A stretch of 32,489 nucleotides of DNA from Acidilobaceae archaeon (lineage in GTDB: Archaea; Thermoproteota; Thermoprotei_A; Sulfolobales; Acidilobaceae), in contig JALWOJ010000003.1 of the NCBI GenBank assembly GCA_026995555.1, positions 1 through 32,489 on the forward strand, given 5' to 3'. A program made the position numbers and the translations under genes. The notes beneath the pieces are model-generated. The model was not told where the DNA came from and did not search any database. It saw nothing but the letters and a program-made list of their open reading frames with translations. Each line of letters starts with the position of its first letter. Position 1 is the first letter of the stretch. Positions 15,355 to 23,020 of the stretch are shown here, one piece after another.

Positions 15355-17511
15355 TCAAAGAACTTTCTTTAACGAATTTAGGGCCTCAGAAATTTCCTCT
15401 AGATCAACGCTGACAACTTCTTTATCATTATACAAGAATCTAATTGTGTCTTCGTTCTTAGTCGTGTAGCCTACGATTGAAGCTTTTATTCCGTATTCAT
15501 TAGCTAGGGCCAAAAACTCATTAATTCTATCCGGTTTCACCTCATAGAGAACTCTGGCCTGTGACTCTGAAAAGAGAGCCTGTAGAGGGCTGCATCTGCA
15601 GACCTTAGAGATGTCAAGAGTTACCCCTACCCTGCCTTTATAAGCAAGCTTCGATACTGCGACAGCTATCCCTCCTAGGGATATTGAGTGTGAGGCATAA
15701 GCCAGATCTCTTCTGCATACCTCAATGGCAAACTTTGCGATTTTTTTCTCCTCTAACGGTCTAAATTCTGGAGGTCTTCCAGAAGCTTCACCTAGCAAAA
15801 CCTCCTGAAGCTCGCTTCCACCTAGCTCTGGCCTAGTTTCTCCGATTAGGACGAGGGGAGAATCTCCAACAGGAACCGTACTTAGGGCCTTGCTCACGTC
15901 ATCGACCCTACCCAAAACTAAGACGCTAGTAACAGGATCGATCATTGAACCTCTCTCATCCTCATTATATAGACTTACATTTCCTCCGATTATCGGAACT
16001 TCCAGCATCTCCGAGGCATAGGCTAATCCCTCAATCATTTTGACCGTATAATAGTGTTGTTCGGGCTTTTCTGGATTCCCTGAATTTATGTTATCAAGAG
16101 CAGCAAGGGGGACAGCGCCAACAACAGCAACTCTTCTGTATGCCTCTGCCATAGATAGCGCAGCTCCGGTGAATGGGTCAAGTTTTGTATATCTAGGATT
16201 CCCCCTAACTGCCGCAGAAAAGCCTCTTTTCGTCCCGTCCCTTAACCAGATAACTGCAGAATCTCCATAGCCTGGCGGTAAAACAGTTCTACCGCCAACC
16301 CCCCAATCATATTGTTCATATACAACGTCCTTGCATGAAACTCTAGGTGATGAAAGAACCTTAAGTATGGCTTCTCTCAAGTCAACGTTTTCAGGTAGAC
16401 TTTTTTCAGGTTTAGGGCTAGGCTTTGCAACCTCCCTGGAAACTTTTGGTGGAGAAACCGCTAGTTCGACAGGAAGGTCAACGACAACCTTTCCCTTGAA
16501 GTACATCCTTACCTTTCTGTCTCGGGTGAAGTAGCCGATGACGCTATACTCAAGCTCGTACTTATCAAATATTTCGAAGAGCTCTCCCAGCTTTGTTTTT
16601 TCCTTAGGAACAACTATCATCCTCTCCTGACTCTCCGATCCAAGAATTTCAAAGGGCTCAAGATCTGGCTCTCTTAAATGGACTCTATCCAGATGAACGA
16701 CCACCCCAACATTATTTTGAGCTGCAGTTTCAACAACCGCTGTACCTAGTCCTCCACCACCAAGATCCTTTACATGAGAGATCAGATCTTTACTATAGGC
16801 TTCAAGTAGGGCGTCTATTATCAGTTTTTCTATGAAAGGATTGCCCACTTGAATCGCTGCAAGATCTTTCTCATCAAGAGGTTTGCTTGCAAAACTGCTA
16901 CCAAGGAAGCCATCCCTACCAGTTGTATTTCCTAGCAAGATTATTGGATCTCCTGGCCTAACTATGCCTGGAAGGATCTTTTCAGGTTTCGTTATCCCTA
17001 CACATGCAACGTTCACTAGAGGTTGTTTTTCATATGATTTTGAGAACCATGTGAGCCCTAGGGCTGTGGGTATACCAAGTCTGTTTCCGTAATCACTAAT
17101 TCCTCTCACAATGTTTGATGAGAGCCATTTGGAATGTTTAGTCTTTAGACTTCCCATGTAGAGAGCATCGACTAGAAGCACAGGTTTCGCGCCCAAGCTT
17201 AATATGTCTCTAACTATTCCGCCTACTCCCGTTGCAGCACCGTTATATGGGTCGACCGCAGAGGGATGATTATGGCTTTCAATTCTGGCAACGAGAGCTA
17301 CATCGTCAAATAACTTAATAGCCCCTGCATCCCTTCCAGGACCGACTAAAACCCAGGGAGCCCTTGTCTTGAGCTTCCTTAGGTGTTCCTTCGTACTTTT
17401 ATAGCTACAATGCTCACTCCACTCGGCCTCTAAAAGCACAAGCTCCTCCTTACTCAGTTTCCTTCCAAGAACCTTCTGCGCATATTCTATTTCATACTTT
17501 GAAAGGGTCAT
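15355..17511 (-). CDS. purL: Phosphoribosylformylglycinamidine synthase subunit PurL (small type)
   Basis: PurL is the ATP-dependent synthase subunit that makes FGAM from FGAR with ammonia from PurQ in a PurLQS complex. With 718 residues it is the small form lacking a fused glutaminase. Motifs include AEWSEHCSYKS (29-39, His34), RIESHNHPSAVDPYNGAATG (first part, His80/His82 region), GVGGIVRDILSLGA, KDLGGGGLGTAV, GSESQERM, LDNINSGNPEKPEQ, IIGGNVSLYNE and ASHSISLGG. A GTG at 17520 overlaps the purQ stop. ATG at 17511 is preferred because a near-perfect GGAGGTGATC site lies just before it, with the purQ TGA inside that site. Confidence 0.96.
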   Translation of the reverse strand: MTLSKYEIEYAQKVLGRKLSKEELVLLEAEWSEHCSYKSTKEHLRKLKTRAPWVLVGPGRDAGAIKLFDDVALVARIESHNHPSAVDPYNGAATGVGGIVRDILSLGAKPVLLVDALYMGSLKTKHSKWLSSNIVRGISDYGNRLGIPTALGLTWFSKSYEKQPLVNVACVGITKPEKILPGIVRPGDPIILLGNTTGRDGFLGSSFASKPLDEKDLAAIQVGNPFIEKLIIDALLEAYSKDLISHVKDLGGGGLGTAVVETAAQNNVGVVVHLDRVHLREPDLEPFEILGSESQERMIVVPKEKTKLGELFEIFDKYELEYSVIGYFTRDRKVRMYFKGKVVVDLPVELAVSPPKVSREVAKPSPKPEKSLPENVDLREAILKVLSSPRVSCKDVVYEQYDWGVGGRTVLPPGYGDSAVIWLRDGTKRGFSAAVRGNPRYTKLDPFTGAALSMAEAYRRVAVVGAVPLAALDNINSGNPEKPEQHYYTVKMIEGLAYASEMLEVPIIGGNVSLYNEDERGSMIDPVTSVLVLGRVDDVSKALSTVPVGDSPLVLIGETRPELGGSELQEVLLGEASGRPPEFRPLEEKKIAKFAIEVCRRDLAYASHSISLGGIAVAVSKLAYKGRVGVTLDISKVCRCSPLQALFSESQARVLYEVKPDRINEFLALANEYGIKASIVGYTTKNEDTIRFLYNDKEVVSVDLEEISEALNSLKKVL

Positions 17512-17516
17512 AGCGA

Positions 17517-18185
17517 TCACCTCCTCAATGAATATCCTATGCTTTCGAAGATCTTTCTCCCACCTGGCTCAAAGGGTCTGGGAGCCTGCCAGGGAAAGGA
17601 GGCCCTTTCAGGGTGGGGCATCAGGCCCAATACGTTGCCATCCTTGCTTGAGACGCCAGCTATAGAGCCAACGCTACCATTAGGGTTCTCTAAATATTCC
17701 AGCCAAGGTCCCGCTGTAACCTCCCTGAGTTCGTTTAAATAGTAACGTCCTTCTGCATGAGCTATTGGCATTGAAAGAACCTCATTATCTTCTACGAAAG
17801 AAAGCCAAGGACCTTTAGGATTATGTACTCTTACCCTGACCCATCTGGCAATGAACCTGGCACTTTCATTATATAGAAGACTTCCAGGAAGAATGCCTAT
17901 CTCCGTCAATATCTGAAAGCCATTGCATATTCCCAGGATCGGCACTCCCTCCTCAAAAGCTTTCCGGATCTCCTCGCTTGCCTTGCTCCAAGAGGCTATG
18001 AGACCTGCTCTGCCATAATCACCATAGCTAAATCCTCCTGGAATTATTATTGCATCCCAATCCTCGGCCCTGAAATCAGAATGCCAAACTATCCTTCCTT
18101 CTAGCTTTGAGATCTCTCTCACGGCGTAGAGCGTTTCTTCTTCACAGTTAGTTCCAGGGTATTTTATTATTGCGACTTTAGGCAA
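17517..18185 (-). CDS. purQ: Phosphoribosylformylglycinamidine synthase glutaminase subunit PurQ
   Basis: This 222-residue class I glutamine amidotransferase delivers ammonia to PurL. It shows KYPGTNCEEET (8-18), IIPGGFSYGDYGRAG (47-61) and the nucleophile elbow GICNGFQIL (85-93) with Cys87. LMPHPERASF (188-197) supplies the His191/Glu193 pair of the triad. The TTG start lies eight bases inside purS and follows GGTGAT by five bases. The length is typical of the PurQ that works with separate PurL and PurS. Confidence 0.96.
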   Translation of the reverse strand: MPKVAIIKYPGTNCEEETLYAVREISKLEGRIVWHSDFRAEDWDAIIIPGGFSYGDYGRAGLIASWSKASEEIRKAFEEGVPILGICNGFQILTEIGILPGSLLYNESARFIARWVRVRVHNPKGPWLSFVEDNEVLSMPIAHAEGRYYLNELREVTAGPWLEYLENPNGSVGSIAGVSSKDGNVLGLMPHPERASFPWQAPRPFEPGGRKIFESIGYSLRR

Positions 18186-18432
18186 GATTTATCACCGTTA
18201 TCTCATGAACACTTGGATTGTACAACTTGGTCTCAAAGGCTATCTTCTTAACCTTGTCCAAAGCTTCATCTTTATTTTCAGCATTTATATCAAAGAAGAA
18301 CGCCTTTCCCGCCCTCACTTTAATGACGTCTTCGTGGCCCAGAGACCTAAGCTCATGAGCTATCGTCTCGCCCTCAGGATCTCTAGCTGAAGCCTTATAC
18401 GAGACAACTAGAAGGACCCTATAGGTGGGCAA
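18178..18432 (-). CDS. purS: Phosphoribosylformylglycinamidine synthase subunit PurS
   Basis: PurS is the small bridging subunit of the PurLQS complex. The sequence YRVLLVVSYKASARDPEGETIAHEL is recognisable as PurS (its first strand and the DPEGETI turn), ending with an AFETKLYNPSVHEITVINLA strand. An upstream ATG at 18453 would give 91 residues but has no ribosome site and overlaps purC. TTG at 18432 has AGGGTG seven bases upstream, starts 11 bases after the purC stop, and gives 84 residues, the usual PurS size. Confidence 0.9.
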   Translation of the reverse strand: MPTYRVLLVVSYKASARDPEGETIAHELRSLGHEDVIKVRAGKAFFFDINAENKDEALDKVKKIAFETKLYNPSVHEITVINLA

Positions 18433-18443
18433 GGTTTGGCACC

Positions 18444-19169
18444 CTACTTGCATATTCTTGTTGGGCTTCCCGCTATTTCGGCTAACCTCCTATAGCCTTC
18501 AATCAATAAGTTTACGTCCCTGGTTCTCCTATAGGTTTCCTTGTCAAGGTGCTTGCCTTCTGGAGTGAGCACTCTCATAGAGTCTCCACTAAGGTCATCA
18601 ATAACTAAAAGTTCGTTGGTTTTAGGATCTTTCCCAACTTCAATTTTGAAATCTATAAGCTTCAGACCGTTCTTAGCCCAGAAGTCAGAAAGTACATCGT
18701 TAACCTTAAGTGCTATCTCTTTAATTTTCTTAACCTCTTCGTCAGTGAGAAGTCCGGCCTCCACTATATCTTCCTCCAGGAGAAGAGGATCGTGGAGTTC
18801 ATCGCTCTTATAATGGAATTCAATTATCGGCTTTGAAAACTTCTTCAACAAATTGACAAGGGGCATCCTCTTCAGAAAGCTTCCATAAGCATAATTTCTT
18901 ACTATTACCTCTAAAGGAATTGCATTACACTTCCTAACCTTAAGGAACCTATTTTCCACAAAGCAAATGTAATGAGTTCTTATACCAGCCTCCTCCAATA
19001 TTTCAAAAAGTTTGGCCGAAAGCATAGCACTAAGTCTTCCTTTATTCGGGACAATATCCTTATATTTGCCGTCGAATGCAGTAACTTCATCTTTAAACTC
19101 TAAGAGAAGCTCCTCACCTCCCAGATCGTAGACCTTCTTTGACTTACCCTCGTAAATAAGCTTAGGCAA
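18444..19169 (-). CDS. purC: Phosphoribosylaminoimidazole-succinocarboxamide synthase PurC (SAICAR synthetase)
   Basis: PurC couples CAIR with aspartate using ATP. The 241-residue protein shows LIYEGKSKKVYDLG (4-17), EFKDEVTAFDGKYKD, NKGRLSAMLSAKLFEIL, the EVIVRNYAYGSFLKR segment, LIDFKIEVG and DDLSGDSMR, all in the family order. It is the first gene of the main purine operon. The TTG start is preceded by GGAGGCAGGT with the AGGT about five bases away. A 162-base divergent promoter region separates it from the HTH-phosphoribosyltransferase gene. Confidence 0.95.
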   Translation of the reverse strand: MPKLIYEGKSKKVYDLGGEELLLEFKDEVTAFDGKYKDIVPNKGRLSAMLSAKLFEILEEAGIRTHYICFVENRFLKVRKCNAIPLEVIVRNYAYGSFLKRMPLVNLLKKFSKPIIEFHYKSDELHDPLLLEEDIVEAGLLTDEEVKKIKEIALKVNDVLSDFWAKNGLKLIDFKIEVGKDPKTNELLVIDDLSGDSMRVLTPEGKHLDKETYRRTRDVNLLIEGYRRLAEIAGSPTRICK

Positions 19170-19203
19170 TTTTACCTGCCTCCGAAGCCTGATCCTGTGT
19201 AAT

Positions 19204-19213
19204 CTTAGTTAAG
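19204..19213. promoter_or_regulatory. Candidate operator 1, CTTAGTTAAG
   Basis: This near-palindrome of 10 bases has one asymmetric central position and matches operator candidate 2 (19258-19267) at nine of ten bases. It lies 35 bases upstream of the purC start codon, between the nearest purC TATA-like element and the predicted transcription start, a place where a bound repressor would block initiation. Function is inferred from symmetry, duplication and position. Confidence 0.35.
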
Positions 19214-19217
19214 AAAG

Positions 19218-19231
19218 AAAATTAAAAAAGA
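19218..19231 (-). promoter_or_regulatory. Candidate purC operon promoter (TATA-like)
   Basis: On the minus strand this reads as a T-run followed by TTAATTT, which would put transcription start near 19195-19200 and give a leader of about 28 bases. A stronger AT-rich block at 19271-19285 could also act as a minus-strand TATA box with a start near 19250. The sequence alone does not decide between them. Confidence 0.4.
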
Positions 19232-19257
19232 TCTATGCTGCTAAGGCTTTATTTTTG

Positions 19258-19267
19258 CTTAATTAAG
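19258..19267. promoter_or_regulatory. Candidate operator 2, CTTAATTAAG (perfect palindrome)
   Basis: This perfect 10-bp palindrome is centred 54 bp from operator candidate 1, close to five helical turns, and lies immediately before the TATA-like box of the divergent regulator gene. Its partner lies near the purC promoter, so one protein could cover both promoters. The neighbouring regulator has an N-terminal HTH and is the natural candidate to bind here. Confidence 0.4.
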
Positions 19268-19270
19268 TAA

Positions 19271-19285
19271 TAAATATTTTAAATA
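19271..19285 (+). promoter_or_regulatory. TATA-like box for the HTH-PRTase regulator gene
   Basis: The block TAAATATTTTAAATA lies about 50 bases before the TTG start at 19332. Initiation about 25 bases downstream would leave a leader of roughly 25 bases carrying the AGGGGAGTGA ribosome site. The block is nearly symmetric, so it could also direct minus-strand initiation towards purC. Confidence 0.45.
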
Positions 19286-19331
19286 GGTAAAAGAGCATTT
19301 GTTTATTCTCAGTTGAGTAAAGGGGAGTGAG

Positions 19332-20045
19332 TTGAAGAGGACAGAGAAACTTAAAGTTCAACTTAGGGCAGTAGATCTGCTCAGAATGCTTCACAAGAGA
19401 TTCAGTTACCATGAGCTTGAAAAGATAATTAACATACCAAAATCCGTAATAGCCCTCTACGCAACAGGGGCTAGGGTCCCTACGCCCGAGAATGCCCTTT
19501 TAATAATAAATAGGATACTTGACAGGATAAATCCTGCGACCCTAGTGATGAGCAGGCTGGGGAAAGTACAGGGCATGTCTGATTGGCAGGAGCTTGTTTT
19601 AGATCCTCTCATCTTAAAAATAACATCCACCTGGGTTATGATGCGCTTTAGAAATCATGACATAAATAAGGTTTTGTCTGCTGAAACTGTTGGTGTACCT
19701 TTAGCAACAGCAATAGCCCTTGATCTTGACGCCGATCTCGTTCTGGCTAGAAGAAGTCCTGAGGATCCTAGAAAGGAGTACATAAGGGGAGAGGCTGGGG
19801 AGCCCCCATTTAATATCAAGACCTTCTACGTATCTAAGTCAAGCATAACCAAAAACGACAATGTCTTACTTGTAGATGATCTGGCAAGGACTGGCATGAC
19901 TCTCGAGGCTTTAGCGAAAATAGTGAAGAACGTGGAGGCTAATGTGGTTGGAGCACTTGTTATAGTGGCGTTAGGCTCTATCTGGAGGAGAAGATTAGAG
20001 AAGCTTGGAATTAGGAACGTTTACTCATTTATGGAAATAACTTAA
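19332..20045 (+). CDS. HTH-phosphoribosyltransferase fusion, candidate purine regulator (GfcR/COG0856-like)
   Basis: The 237-residue protein has an N-terminal helix-turn-helix-like region (about 10-60; YHELEKIINIPKSVIALYATG) and a type I phosphoribosyltransferase domain (about 85-225) with the PRPP loop VLLVDDLARTGMTLEAL (178-194). The architecture matches archaeal GfcR-type regulators, often mislabelled orotate phosphoribosyltransferase. It parallels Bacillus PurR, where a DNA-binding domain is fused to a PRTase domain that senses PRPP. It lies between purB and the purC operon and diverges from purC, so control of purine genes is the simplest inference. The TTG start follows AGGGGAGTGA by a few bases. 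Its stop codon is shared with that of purB on the other strand. Confidence 0.82.
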   Translation: MKRTEKLKVQLRAVDLLRMLHKRFSYHELEKIINIPKSVIALYATGARVPTPENALLIINRILDRINPATLVMSRLGKVQGMSDWQELVLDPLILKITSTWVMMRFRNHDINKVLSAETVGVPLATAIALDLDADLVLARRSPEDPRKEYIRGEAGEPPFNIKTFYVSKSSITKNDNVLLVDDLARTGMTLEALAKIVKNVEANVVGALVIVALGSIWRRRLEKLGIRNVYSFMEIT

Positions 20046-21400
20046 CACTTCTTGATCTTCTCCTTCGAATACTTTATTGTCCCCTCAGTGAGGATCTCTG
20101 AAAGACCTGTGTATTTTTCGGGATCAAGAAGATCCTTTAACTTATCGCAGTCTAGAAGCCTTTGAACCTCTTCAAGGGTACAAGCGGCTTCCCAAAGTTT
20201 AATCCCTTTGTTAAGTGCAAGTTTCGACGCTCTTTGGGATATTTTGTATGCTTCCTCTCTCGTCAACCCTTTAAGGATGAGTTCGTTCATTAAAGCCTCT
20301 GCTGTGACAACATCATTACTAATATGGAGATCCTTCTTCATTTTCTGGGGATCAAAGCTTAGTCTACTTAGAAGAACCTTCATATCTTCTAGCATCTGGT
20401 CAATTATTAAGAGCGCATGGGGGAGGAGGAAGCGCTCAAAACTACTATTACTCAGATCCCTCTCGTGCCATAAAACCATATTTTCCATACTTCCAGAAAC
20501 TAAGGTTCTTAAGGCCCTTGCAAGCCCACTTATTCTCTCAGCAGTTACAGGGTTTGCTTTATGGGGCATCGCACTGCTTCCTACACTTTCTCCCCTGCTC
20601 TCCCATACTTCGGCTATCTCTGGCCTGGCGAGCTCCCTCACTTCAACAGCGAATCTGTCTAGTTGAGAAGCTAATATTGCTAGCGTTGCAATAAGTTCGG
20701 CGAAGCCATCCCTAGGTGCTATTTGAGTGCTTATGATGTGATATCCAACGCCTAACTTTTTCGAGACTACATCTCTTAGCTTTAAGCCCTTGTCCCCCCA
20801 AGAGGCCATTGTCCCTGTAGCTCCACCAATTTTTATGAGCAAGAGCCTTTTTTCAAGGTCACATATTCTCTCAAAGCTTCTGGTTAACTCGTAAACGTAG
20901 TTTGCTAACTTAAACCCAAAGGTTATGGGCGTTGCATGTTGTCCGTGAGTCCTTCCGGGCATCGGTACGTTTGAGGTTTTCATAGCTATGTCCGAGAGTT
21001 TATCGATAATTGATGCCAATTTCCTTTTTATAATACTTAAAGCCTCTTTTAATATAAGGACCCAGGCCGTGTCTACTATGTCATAGCTTGTTGCCCCAAA
21101 GTGAATCCAACGGGCGGCTTCCTTTCCCGAATACTTTCCAAGAAGAAACACTAAGGCTGCTATATCATGGCCTATACGCTTCTCCTCATCATAAACCATC
21201 TGTGCAGTCACTCTCTTTGCGGCCCTTTTTACATCCTCGGCAATCCCTGGAGGTGCTATACCTACTTCACTTAAAGCTTCAACTAGAGTCACTTCAACGA
21301 GCTTCATTGTGTCGATAATATTCTCCCTAGTGAAGAGACGTCGCATCTCCGGACTGCCATATCTCCACTCAAAGACGCAAACATGTTCGTCCTTCACCAA
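20042..21400 (-). CDS. purB: Adenylosuccinate lyase PurB
   Basis: PurB removes fumarate from SAICAR in the IMP pathway and from adenylosuccinate on the way to AMP. The 452-residue protein shows WRYGSPEMR (12-20), HFGATSYDIVDT (100-111), GRTHGQHATP (149-158) and the fumarase-family signature GSSAMPHKANP (274-284) on the flexible loop. TTG at 21400 and GTG at 21397 are both possible. GAGGTGAG lies a few bases upstream of both. The gene follows the FAD dehydrogenase by 16 bases and is probably co-transcribed with it. Confidence 0.95.
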   Translation of the reverse strand: MVKDEHVCVFEWRYGSPEMRRLFTRENIIDTMKLVEVTLVEALSEVGIAPPGIAEDVKRAAKRVTAQMVYDEEKRIGHDIAALVFLLGKYSGKEAARWIHFGATSYDIVDTAWVLILKEALSIIKRKLASIIDKLSDIAMKTSNVPMPGRTHGQHATPITFGFKLANYVYELTRSFERICDLEKRLLLIKIGGATGTMASWGDKGLKLRDVVSKKLGVGYHIISTQIAPRDGFAELIATLAILASQLDRFAVEVRELARPEIAEVWESRGESVGSSAMPHKANPVTAERISGLARALRTLVSGSMENMVLWHERDLSNSSFERFLLPHALLIIDQMLEDMKVLLSRLSFDPQKMKKDLHISNDVVTAEALMNELILKGLTREEAYKISQRASKLALNKGIKLWEAACTLEEVQRLLDCDKLKDLLDPEKYTGLSEILTEGTIKYSKEKIKKC

Positions 21401-21416
21401 ATGCTCACCTCAGAAA

Positions 21417-22844
21417 TCAATTACTATCCTCTACAGGAAGCTTTGCTTCTATCCCTAATCTTTCTGCTATACCTTTCGCTGCCAGATAGCCCGTAGCAGC
21501 TGCAACGTTTATTCCTCTGCTAAGGCCAGCGCCATCGCCTGCGACGAATATTCCAGGGACGTTGGTTTCAAAGGTCTTAGGATTAATTTTGACCTTTAGG
21601 GAGTAATATTTGACCTCAGGTGCGTAGAGGAGAGTATGCTTACTCCAAACCCCGGGGGCTAGATCATCAAGCTTCTCCAAACCCTCTAGTATGTCTACAA
21701 GGATTCTATGAGGCAGGGCCATACCTATATCTCCTGGCGTAGCACTTTTTAACGTTGGTTCCACCACACTTCTCTCTATTCTTTCCCAGGTGCTTCTTCT
21801 TCCTGAGAGTAGGTCTCCAAGTCTTTGTATAAGGGGTCTTCCTCCACCTAACTTAGTTGACATTCTGGCTATACTTCTCCCGTAGGCCAGGGAGTCCTCC
21901 ATAGGATCGGTTAATCTGATCGTTACTAGGAAGGCGAAATTCGTATTCAAGCTCTCCTTGGTAGCATAGGTTTCTCCATTAACCCCTACTGATCCATCTT
22001 CATAAAACTCTTCAACCACAAAGCCCCTAGGATTGGTACAGAAAGTCCTTACTCTATCATCAAAGGTTTTTGTATGAAAAATCACTTTGGGATCCCAGAC
22101 AACCTTGGTTAGAGGTTCCATAACCGCATAGGGAACTTCAACTCTAACACCGACATCTATAGGCCCGTACTCGGTTTCTATTCCTAATCTTCTCGCTTCC
22201 TTAGCGAGCCATGAAGCCCCACTTCTTCCTGGAGCTAAAAGAACAACTCTACTTTCCAGGTCACCCTTTGAAGTCTTAAGTACAAAGAAGCCATCCTTTC
22301 TTTCAATATGTTCTACTCTTGTCAGCACAAATATCTTAACACCGGAACTCTCAAGGTACCTCGTCATAGCCTCTATTACCTTGACTGTGTTCTCCGTTCC
22401 AATATGTCTCTGCCTCGACGGGATGAACTTAGCTCCAGCCCTCAATGCCTTCCTTATAAGTTCGGAAGCTTTTTCGGGATCAGGCTCAAAAAGTCTATCT
22501 TTCGGAGCCCCAAAATATACAAACACCTTATCAACTAGATCTATAATTTTCTGTGCCTCCATCCAGCTCTTCATTAAAATGTGAAGGTCTCCTCCAATGT
22601 CGGGTCTAAGATTTATTATCCCGCTGCTGAGAGTTCCTGCTCCCCCAATACCCTGAAGTAAATGACAAGGCCTGCATCCTATACATCTACCAATTTCTTT
22701 TAGGGGGCACCTCCTCTGAGAAGCTCTAAGACCCTCATCTATCAAAGCCAGTTTAATTCTTCCTTTTTTGACTTCATCCGCCAAAGCAAGGGCTGCAAAA
22801 AGTCCTGCAGGTCCCGCGCCCACTATTGCAACGTCAAAATCCAA
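21417..22844 (-). CDS. FAD-dependent dehydrogenase of the COG2509 type, function unknown
   Basis: The 475-residue flavoprotein opens with a Rossmann nucleotide-binding motif VGAGPAG (8-14) and ends with a second FAD motif, IFVAGDGAGLSRGINVAAATG. Between them are LLAPGRSG and a cysteine cluster Cys46, Cys54, Cys57, Cys60 (CPLKEIGRCIGCRPC) leading into GIGGAGTLSSG. The pattern resembles uncharacterised FAD-dependent dehydrogenases (COG2509). The cysteines could hold metal or be redox active. It is immediately upstream of purB, but its reaction and any link to purine synthesis are unknown. The TTG start has AAGGTGA seven bases before it. Confidence 0.8.
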   Translation of the reverse strand: MDFDVAIVGAGPAGLFAALALADEVKKGRIKLALIDEGLRASQRRCPLKEIGRCIGCRPCHLLQGIGGAGTLSSGIINLRPDIGGDLHILMKSWMEAQKIIDLVDKVFVYFGAPKDRLFEPDPEKASELIRKALRAGAKFIPSRQRHIGTENTVKVIEAMTRYLESSGVKIFVLTRVEHIERKDGFFVLKTSKGDLESRVVLLAPGRSGASWLAKEARRLGIETEYGPIDVGVRVEVPYAVMEPLTKVVWDPKVIFHTKTFDDRVRTFCTNPRGFVVEEFYEDGSVGVNGETYATKESLNTNFAFLVTIRLTDPMEDSLAYGRSIARMSTKLGGGRPLIQRLGDLLSGRRSTWERIERSVVEPTLKSATPGDIGMALPHRILVDILEGLEKLDDLAPGVWSKHTLLYAPEVKYYSLKVKINPKTFETNVPGIFVAGDGAGLSRGINVAAATGYLAAKGIAERLGIEAKLPVEDSN

Positions 22845-22895
22845 GCTTTGTCACCTTTTACTTGGTGAAAGCAATGAGTTTTGCCAGACATATGT

Positions 22896-22906
22896 TTTCT
22901 TAAACG
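22896..22906 (-). promoter_or_regulatory. Weak candidate promoter of the FAD dehydrogenase-purB unit
   Basis: The minus strand reads CGTTTAAGAAA, about 55 bases upstream of the TTG at 22844, a suitable distance for a TATA-like element with a leader of about 30 bases. The match is modest. The rest of the 176-base gap holds a terminator-like hairpin (23003-23020) and a small inverted repeat, CACTTTC/GAAAGTG (22943-22965). Confidence 0.25.
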
Positions 22907-22980
22907 AGTTAACATATCTAAGTATGAGAGATTTAGAGCGTTCACTTTCAGCCCCAAAGAAAGTGGCCTAGAAGAATTAT

Positions 22981-23020
22981 AAAAAAGTTATTTTAAATAT
23001 TCTTTTCTTAATCAAGAAAA
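22981..23020 (-). terminator. Candidate terminator after the C25 peptidase gene
   Basis: Directly after the TAA stop (23021-23023) the minus-strand transcript reads TTTTCTT, a 4-base loop, then AAGAAAA, giving a 7-bp A/U-rich hairpin (23003-23020). About 17 bases on comes a run of six T (22981-22986). Archaeal termination depends mainly on T-runs, so the T-rich tract is the more likely signal. Confidence 0.45.

Noticed and set aside
19332-20045. Orotate phosphoribosyltransferase (PyrE)
   Set aside because: The N-terminal HTH-like extension and the pur rather than pyr context favour a regulator of the GfcR type. Catalysis cannot be excluded.
22943-22965. CACTTTC/GAAAGTG inverted repeat as a terminator or operator
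   Set aside because: The 7-bp stem has no adjacent T-run and no clear relation to a promoter. One such repeat is not surprising in 176 bases.
23007-23016. CTTAATCAAG as a third regulator operator near the FAD-purB unit
   Set aside because: It differs from the palindrome by one base but is part of the A/U hairpin directly after the C25 peptidase stop, more than 160 bases from the FAD gene start. The terminator reading is simpler.
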